From: Oscillospiraceae bacterium
Lineage (GTDB): Bacteria > Bacillota > Clostridia > Oscillospirales > Ruminococcaceae
Assembly (NCBI GenBank): GCA_022787085.1
Contig: JALFVE010000039.1
Location: 1-64,000, forward strand
Length of the DNA stretch: 64,000 nucleotides
Reading direction: 5' to 3'
Under the pieces are notes generated by a model. That model saw only the letters and a program-made list of their open reading frames with translations, searched no databases and had not been told where the DNA came from. The position numbers and the translations under genes are program-made. How positions within the stretch are numbered: position 1 is the stretch's first letter; every line of letters starts with the position of its first letter. This document shows, piece after piece, positions 57,922 to 64,000 of this stretch.

Positions 57922-58158
57922 TCATTTTACGTTATATCCCCTATTCTTCAATCCCTGTTTCAATGCCTCCTTGTGATTTCCTGTCATTTCCAACCGCTCC
58001 TTTGTCTCACTTATAAAATCTCGTGGAAATGGCTGACAACCCCTACCATTAACTATAATATCCGTTAAAGAGTAGTCAGTTCTATGATTATCAAGAGGTG
58101 TTTCATTAGTTACAGTCAATGTATTCCCGTCAACATTATGCTCCATAACGTGAGTCAA
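57922..58158 (-). CDS. Hypothetical small protein upstream of excisionase-like gene
   Basis: 78-aa ORF overlapping/adjacent; no family recognised. Confidence 0.4.
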   Translation of the reverse strand: MTHVMEHNVDGNTLTVTNETPLDNHRTDYSLTDIIVNGRGCQPFPRDFISETKERLEMTGNHKEALKQGLKNRGYNVK

Positions 58159-58312
58159 GTAATTATAACCGATATCACAAAATTATAATCTGAATCACCA
58201 CGTTATAACGTTTATAACCATTTTATAACGCTCATACAGCATTATAATGAGCTTGGTACGACATATACCACTCAAAGGGCTGATATTATTTGCCTTTGAT
58301 ATGCCCATTCGT

Positions 58313-58357
58313 GTCAAACAAAAAAAACAGCCGAGCTGCCATAATAAGCAGCCCGGC
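58313..58357 (-). terminator. Terminator of GLUG-repeat gene
   Basis: Minus strand AGCCGGGCTGC...GCAGCTCGGCT-G-TTTTTTTT. Confidence 0.75.
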
Positions 58358-58385
58358 TTTTGCATGTTATAAAGCTATATTGGGA

Positions 58386-61300
58386 TTAGTCCTCAACGAC
58401 AAGTGTGTAATTCTTTCCGTCGGGAACTTCAAATTTATATGCTCCATTGGAATTCAGCACGCCTTCGGTAATCTTAACATCAGTGTTCCTTCTTCCGCTG
58501 TAGATAGTGAACAACTTGCCTGCATATTCCTCTCCGAGATTTATGACGATAACGCCACGCTTCTTAGTGGAATTTACCTTGATCTTGTTCATACCGCTGT
58601 CATAGGAGTAAACATAAGAGTTGCTCCATGCCTTTGACATAAGTGCTAATGTATCGTTCTGAACTACCTTTACATAAACCTTGCAGGCAGGCATTGTAAA
58701 GCTGCCCTGTTCGGTTATCTGTGCAATCAGCTTTCCGTTTGCAGCGGTAACAATGATGTCATAGCCGAAATCGGTTCTTACATTGACAGTTTCGCCTGCT
58801 GCAGCGGAAGGCTTATCAAGGTTAACATTTCCGCTTACTACGACAGGATAGTATGTGATCGGCTTGACCTCGGGCTTGGGTTCAATTGCTGTTTCTGTAT
58901 ATCCGCAAACAGTACATTCCCTTGTCTTTTCTCCGTCCTTTTCAGCGGTGGCAGCAGTTGTTATATTCCATTCACCGAATGTATGCTTTGCAAAATCAAG
59001 CTTTTCATCACAGCCCGAGCAGGTCTTCCAGTGTCCTGTTTCGTCCTTGGAATATTCCTCGGAGGGGGCGTGAACGTGAACCGAAGCAGGTGTGATAACA
59101 TATCCGCAGACTGCGCATACCTCATCTGCGTCCTCTGCTGCGGGAGCAGCAGAATAATGCTTGCCGTAGCCGTCCTTCTGAGAATTGTCGGTAACGGGGC
59201 AGTTTTCATTCAGACACTTGTGCCAATGGTCATGCTCGTCGTTTGAATAATTTCTGTCCCAGTTATGTCCCGTTGCAGGGATAACTGTATTCTCCTCGGC
59301 TATTGCCGATGTTCCTGCCTCGTCGCTGAAATACAAGGTCTCGCTGTCAGTTATCAATGTCCAATACTCAATATTTCCCTCATTCAGACAATCCGCAGCC
59401 TTTGCGGGGGTATGTGTAAGGCTTTCATCCGGACTAACGACAGCAGTCTTTGAATTATCGTTCAATAAATAGTCCGAATTTGTGCCGCTGTAGCTTAGAG
59501 TTAATGTATAGCTTTCCTCGGGAGAAAGAAGCTTGGCTGAGTCAAAATAAATTGCAGTTTGTACAGTATTATCCGAAACTGTACCCGTACAAAGCTCTGT
59601 TGCTCCGAGGCTTACGGCGAAATCTCCCTTGCCGTCCGAAAGAGCGGTGTTATCTGCAATGTAATCAGCCATACTATCAAACTTCACAAGAGCAGATATA
59701 TCAAGGCTCAGCCTGCCGCCGCAAACGAAGAGACTGCCATCGGAACGAGCAAAATCAAGCTTTGTCTCATATCCGATCGAGGGAGCGTCGTTGTCAAAGG
59801 CTTTCAGGTCGGGATAATATGCAATGAGGCTGCCCTTGTCGTTGGGCTTTTTGTTCCATACGGCAGAATTATAGCCCATTATGGAAAGAGCATTGCCGCA
59901 GGTCATTTCCAGAGTAGAAAGACCCTTTGCACCGTCGGTATCGGCATCACGCTCGCCCTCTGTGCCTGTGCCTCCGTAAGCACACAGGTCCTTATTGTAT
60001 TGGCAGTTTGTGATGGTGCTGCCGCTGTTGTAAATAAGTCCGCAGATGCCGCCCACATTTTTATCAAGATCGGAATCAGGAACAGTATGAATAAGCTTGC
60101 CTGCGCTGTAGCAGTCCTTTATCGTTCCGTCCAGCTCTGTCTCGGTTCTGAAGATATCGGCTATTCCGCCATTGGCTCCGCAAACGCCGCCTGCATATTT
60201 TTGGGATGCCTTAACATTGCCCACATTGTAGCAGCTTTCCACATCGCCGAGATTATATCCGCAAACGCCGCCGATATGAGTGCTGTCACCCCATACGAAG
60301 CCTGTGTTATAACAACTCCTGAGCAGACCGGGGTCGTACCTCGTATTTTTTCCGCACACACCGCCTACGGCATAGCTGCTGCCGTAAACCTCTGCCTTAT
60401 TATAGGAGTTTAATATTTCACCCAAATTATCTCCGCAAACGCCGCCTGCAGCACTGAAATCAAATGAACTTACGGCTGTTCCATCGCATGATGCGCTGAC
60501 CTTTCTGCCGATATTGGCGCAGCTGTCGATGGTATTGTAATTATATCCGCAGACACCGCCCACACAGCTTTCACCGCTTACATCTGCTTCGTTGACAGAA
60601 TTTTGGATAATGTTGGTGTTCTCTCCGCAAATGCCGCCGGTATTATCTTCTCCGCTAACCGAACCTGTGTTTGAACAGTTTGTTGTTATGTAGCCGCTTC
60701 CGCAAATGCCGCCGGTATCATATTCTCCGCTCACCGCTCCGGTGTTTGAACAGCTTTTTACTGTATCGTCGCTTAATCCGCAAACGCCGCCCACAAAGAT
60801 TATACCACTCACCGAGCCGCCATTAGAACAGTTTTCAATAATAGCATCGTCCATATCATCTACGAGATAGATATTTCCGCAAATGCCGCCGATATTATAT
60901 TCTCCGCTCACCGCTCCTGTGTTTGAACAGTTTTTTATTTTGTTGTTGTTTGTTCCGCAAATGCCGCCCACAAAGTTAAAACCGCTCACCGAACAGCCAT
61001 TTGTACAGTTTTCAATAGTACCCAATTCCCTATTAATTCCGCAAACGCCGCCGACATAAACGGTTCCATTAATGCTTCCGGTAACATTTACATTCCTTAT
61101 AGTTCCATCGGACACACCGAACAAGCCATGATGATCAGAGTATTGAGTATTGATATAAATACCCTTAACAGTTTTTCCGTCTCCGTCAAAGGTACCCTTG
61201 AAAATATTATTTTCATTGCCTATGGGCGTCCACACTCTCGGTGCCGCCGAAGCCTCAAGGCTGCTGTTCAGCAGGATGTCGTCTGTAAGCTTTATGTACT

Positions 61301-61541
61301 TGCCTTCAAAATCATTTCCGCTGTTGACCTGGTTTGCTAAATACGCAAGCTCCTCGGCAGCTGCGATAAGATATGGGTCATCGGATGTACCCGTACCGCC
61401 TGCGAATGATGATGCAGCAGTTCCGTCCCATTCGGGGCTGTCCGCATTGACTGTGACGGCAGTGAAAATGAAGAGCAGTGCAGTTATAAGCACCAGCGCC
61501 GCAATTCCTGCTGCCAGAAGCCGTTTCTGGGGTTTTAACAT
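58386..61541 (-). CDS. Large secreted/surface GLUG-motif repeat protein
   Basis: 1051-aa; N-terminal signal/TM; repeated GGVCGxNxGxIxNCxNxGxVSG units. Confidence 0.85.
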   Translation of the reverse strand: MLKPQKRLLAAGIAALVLITALLFIFTAVTVNADSPEWDGTAASSFAGGTGTSDDPYLIAAAEELAYLANQVNSGNDFEGKYIKLTDDILLNSSLEASAAPRVWTPIGNENNIFKGTFDGDGKTVKGIYINTQYSDHHGLFGVSDGTIRNVNVTGSINGTVYVGGVCGINRELGTIENCTNGCSVSGFNFVGGICGTNNNKIKNCSNTGAVSGEYNIGGICGNIYLVDDMDDAIIENCSNGGSVSGIIFVGGVCGLSDDTVKSCSNTGAVSGEYDTGGICGSGYITTNCSNTGSVSGEDNTGGICGENTNIIQNSVNEADVSGESCVGGVCGYNYNTIDSCANIGRKVSASCDGTAVSSFDFSAAGGVCGDNLGEILNSYNKAEVYGSSYAVGGVCGKNTRYDPGLLRSCYNTGFVWGDSTHIGGVCGYNLGDVESCYNVGNVKASQKYAGGVCGANGGIADIFRTETELDGTIKDCYSAGKLIHTVPDSDLDKNVGGICGLIYNSGSTITNCQYNKDLCAYGGTGTEGERDADTDGAKGLSTLEMTCGNALSIMGYNSAVWNKKPNDKGSLIAYYPDLKAFDNDAPSIGYETKLDFARSDGSLFVCGGRLSLDISALVKFDSMADYIADNTALSDGKGDFAVSLGATELCTGTVSDNTVQTAIYFDSAKLLSPEESYTLTLSYSGTNSDYLLNDNSKTAVVSPDESLTHTPAKAADCLNEGNIEYWTLITDSETLYFSDEAGTSAIAEENTVIPATGHNWDRNYSNDEHDHWHKCLNENCPVTDNSQKDGYGKHYSAAPAAEDADEVCAVCGYVITPASVHVHAPSEEYSKDETGHWKTCSGCDEKLDFAKHTFGEWNITTAATAEKDGEKTRECTVCGYTETAIEPKPEVKPITYYPVVVSGNVNLDKPSAAAGETVNVRTDFGYDIIVTAANGKLIAQITEQGSFTMPACKVYVKVVQNDTLALMSKAWSNSYVYSYDSGMNKIKVNSTKKRGVIVINLGEEYAGKLFTIYSGRRNTDVKITEGVLNSNGAYKFEVPDGKNYTLVVED

Positions 61542-61709
61542 AATAGTCCTCCTCGCTCAGAACATCTTTCACCTGAAATTATGTAACATTTGATCGTTAC
61601 ATGATCCATAATATGACTTATAACATATTATAATGCAATTTTGAAAAATTGTCAAGCTTTTTCGATACAAAAAGCTGATGCAAATGAATTATAACAGTGA
61701 AATAGGTAT

Positions 61710-61765
61710 AAAAATGTGACGAAACGACATAAAAATCAATTTTCTTGTCATTTCGTCACATTTTT
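61710..61765. repeat. Long inverted repeat (20-nt arms, one mismatch)
   Basis: AAAAATGTGACGAAAcGACA-N16-TGTCaTTTCGTCACATTTTT. Confidence 0.75.
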
Positions 61766-61795
61766 GATATCACTGTTCCGAGCAGCAGCCGAAAA

Positions 61796-62599
61796 TCATC
61801 GGTTATTTTCTTCATTATTCTTCCCCAAACGGGACAGGAGTATTTTCTCGCTGCCTGTGAACTCAATTTCATTTATATCAAAGAGGATACAGCCGCAGTG
61901 ACCCTTGAAAGTGGGAAAGGATATTATTTTCAGATATGTATCTATCTCGGGGCTGTATTCGACTATTTCAAGCGTCTCGCCGTAAATTGCCGAACGCTTG
62001 TAGTTTTTCAGCCATTTGGTATCCATATTTGAAAACAGGCTGCCGAATGTGCTGCCGATTAGCTTTTCAAGAGGTAGCTTTTCCAGTTTTGCAAGGGCTT
62101 CGTTGCCGTAGCGGAATATCCAGTCAACAGCCTTGTTTTTCTCGCTGAACACTATTTCAATATCGGTAAATGCGAAGGGCATATTCTCAAAGCTGATATA
62201 ATGACTGCGGTAATCCTCGAAGGTCATAGGCACGCCGTCTTTGGAATAGCCGCTGATTATTTTCTCCTTTTTTTCCTGCATAACGGAGATTATCTCCCTT
62301 TTCCTGCGGGCTGTATATTTCAGACATTCTCCGTTTATCAGCTCAACGCCCTGCTTTGTGATATCCTGTATGGCAATTACCGAAACAAGGCAGCCTCGGC
62401 GTATCTCCATAAAATCCTCGCCCAGCGCCTTTACAAATTCGCTGTAGGCTCTCCTTGTGACATATACACTTCCGCCGTAAACGTGCACCTCGGCATCATT
62501 TCTTTTCATAAGGACGTATAGTATCCTGTCTATCTCTACATTGTGATCCTTTCTTTTTGAATGTACCGATATGTATTTCTTTTCCTGCATGATAAACAC
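61796..62599 (-). CDS. LytTR DNA-binding domain fused to PAS-like domain
   Basis: N-terminal LytTR pattern (IDRILYVLMKRNDAEVHVYGGSVYVTRRAYSEFVKALGEDFMEIRRGCLVSVIAIQDI); C-terminal PAS-like; likely start at MQEKKYIS. Confidence 0.75.
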   Translation of the reverse strand: MFIMQEKKYISVHSKRKDHNVEIDRILYVLMKRNDAEVHVYGGSVYVTRRAYSEFVKALGEDFMEIRRGCLVSVIAIQDITKQGVELINGECLKYTARRKREIISVMQEKKEKIISGYSKDGVPMTFEDYRSHYISFENMPFAFTDIEIVFSEKNKAVDWIFRYGNEALAKLEKLPLEKLIGSTFGSLFSNMDTKWLKNYKRSAIYGETLEIVEYSPEIDTYLKIISFPTFKGHCGCILFDINEIEFTGSEKILLSRLGKNNEENNR

Positions 62600-62678
62600 C
62601 TCTATCCACAGTCTTTATCCATAGGACAGTAAGTTATTAGTGTAAGCTTTTGACTTAATTAAGCATCAACATTTTTCC

Positions 62679-64000
62679 TTATTTTTCGCTCATGATTTTC
62701 TTAGCCTCATTCAGGGTTTCCTTGTATAAAGCCATGACCTCGCTGTGATGCTCCTTAATATATGCTATATTTTCCTCGGTTTTTTCACCTGCCCGAACAG
62801 CTTTTCCCGCCACTTCCTGCTCTTTGGCAGCAGCAAAAAGCTTCTCGCCGCCGATCGTCAGGGAGCCGGATTTTAATCCATGAACATAGACGGTATAGTT
62901 ATTCCAGTCCTCGTCAGCAAAAGAATTGTTGATATTTGCAGAATTTTCATCATAGCTTTCAATAAAAACCTCAAGTATCTCATAATAAAAATCCATGCTG
63001 TCTGAACAATATCGCAGGCCGGTCTTTATATTGATATAGGATTCATCCGTCTGCATATCCTGCTTTTTCTTATCCGAGGCTTCGGATGAACCGCTTTTTT
63101 CAATATATACTTTTTCCTTCGGCAAATATTGCAGCAGCATCTTTTCCAGCAGTGCGCCTTCAATAGGCTTTGCCAGATAATTCTCAAATCCAGCATTTAT
63201 ATATTCCTCTCTTGCCCCCACAATAGCATTGGCTGTCAGTGCGATAACAGGAACAGAGCTGCATTTATTTTCGGTTTCATGTATGCGCTTAAGCGTTTCG
63301 ATACCGTCCATCTCAGGCATCATGTGGTCCAGCAGGATAACGTCATAATATTCCTTCGATACAAGCTCCAGACACTCCTTGCCGCTCATGCAGGAAGTTA
63401 CCCTGACCTTTGTTTTCTTTAACAAAGCCTTCACAACTGCCAGATTCATTTCGTTATCGTCAACAACAAGCACCTTCGCATCGGGAGCGGTAAAGCTTTC
63501 CTTGTACTCTGTCTGATTTTTTGCCACATCCTCAAAACGCTGCCTGAAGTTGCCGATGGGAGCTTCATCTCGTATTTCCTGGGGAAGTGATACTGAGAAA
63601 ACAGAGCCTATTCCGTAAATGCTGGAAACATCAAGACTGCCGTTCATCTGCTCCACTAATCTGTGTGTGATAGCCAATCCCAGACCCGTTCCTTCAATAT
63701 GGCGGTTCTGCCGGATATCAAGTCTCTGGAAGCCCTCAAAAAGCTTGTCAAGATCTTCTTCCTTTATTCCGATACCGCTGTCGGATACCTGCATTTTAAG
63801 CGTAAATCCGCCTTCCTTATGTTCACCCGATACAAACAGCTTTATATAGCCCTGCTTTGTATATTTTACCGCATTATTCAGCAGGTTTACAATGACCTGA
63901 CGGTTTCTTACCTCGTCGCCGTAAAGCATGGAGGGCAGGGATTCATCAATATTCACAAGAAAATCAAGCTGCTTCTGCTTTGCCTTGATATCTATCATAT
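62679..64000 (-). CDS. Hybrid sensor histidine kinase/response regulator with C-terminal Hpt domain, partial
   Basis: HATPase NLLNNAVKYTKQG, GTGLGLAITHRLVEQM; REC VLVVDDNEMNLAVVKALLKKT..ILLDHMMPEMDGIETL; Hpt VHGLKSGSLTIG; runs off window end. Confidence 0.9.
   Translation of the reverse strand, partial: MIDIKAKQKQLDFLVNIDESLPSMLYGDEVRNRQVIVNLLNNAVKYTKQGYIKLFVSGEHKEGGFTLKMQVSDSGIGIKEEDLDKLFEGFQRLDIRQNRHIEGTGLGLAITHRLVEQMNGSLDVSSIYGIGSVFSVSLPQEIRDEAPIGNFRQRFEDVAKNQTEYKESFTAPDAKVLVVDDNEMNLAVVKALLKKTKVRVTSCMSGKECLELVSKEYYDVILLDHMMPEMDGIETLKRIHETENKCSSVPVIALTANAIVGAREEYINAGFENYLAKPIEGALLEKMLLQYLPKEKVYIEKSGSSEASDKKKQDMQTDESYINIKTGLRYCSDSMDFYYEILEVFIESYDENSANINNSFADEDWNNYTVYVHGLKSGSLTIGGEKLFAAAKEQEVAGKAVRAGEKTEENIAYIKEHHSEVMALYKETLNEAKKIMSEK

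Noticed and set aside
59990-61120. Repetitive GC-rich motifs (CCGCAAACGCCGCC)
   Set aside because: These are the codons of GLUG repeats in the surface protein, not a noncoding repeat array

Overview
The window is low-to-mid GC Firmicutes DNA, most likely Ruminococcus/Oscillospiraceae; this assignment is inferred from gene content only. Positions 1 to about 26383 are the right-hand part of a siphovirus-type prophage. Tail, head, packaging, recombination and early genes lie on the minus strand. A divergent cro/cI switch, a dinD-like gene and a tyrosine integrase lie on the right, and the prophage ends at a 3'-tRNA-Pro(CGG) fragment that looks like attR. The left end (lysis genes, attL, intact tRNA) is outside the window. 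From 26.4 to 64 kb is host chromosome: sigK, DUF368, EAL and HD-GYP/GGDEF proteins, iorAB-paaK, pgk, a hydrolase/acyltransferase/DUF6320 cluster, a GntR-ABC-CPBP operon, an [FeFe]-hydrogenase/MCP fusion, coaBC-ECF-coaX, a GLUG-repeat surface protein, a LytTR-PAS regulator and a hybrid histidine kinase. The items I would look at first are: (1) a ~163-nt intergenic element at 38355-38517 that folds into a long hairpin with four tandem G-A/A-G internal steps, a candidate structured ncRNA or MITE; (2) a MuF-like minor head protein with a C-terminal JAB/MPN-like HNHP...SxxD domain, followed by a small overlapping acidic ORF, plus two MGGRG-tagged phage proteins and a tRNA-like element; (3) a perfect 18-bp hairpin that sequesters the sigK Shine-Dalgarno; (4) a consensus promoter with duplicated operators driving only a 10-codon ORF. 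All calls are from reading the sequence; no database search was run.
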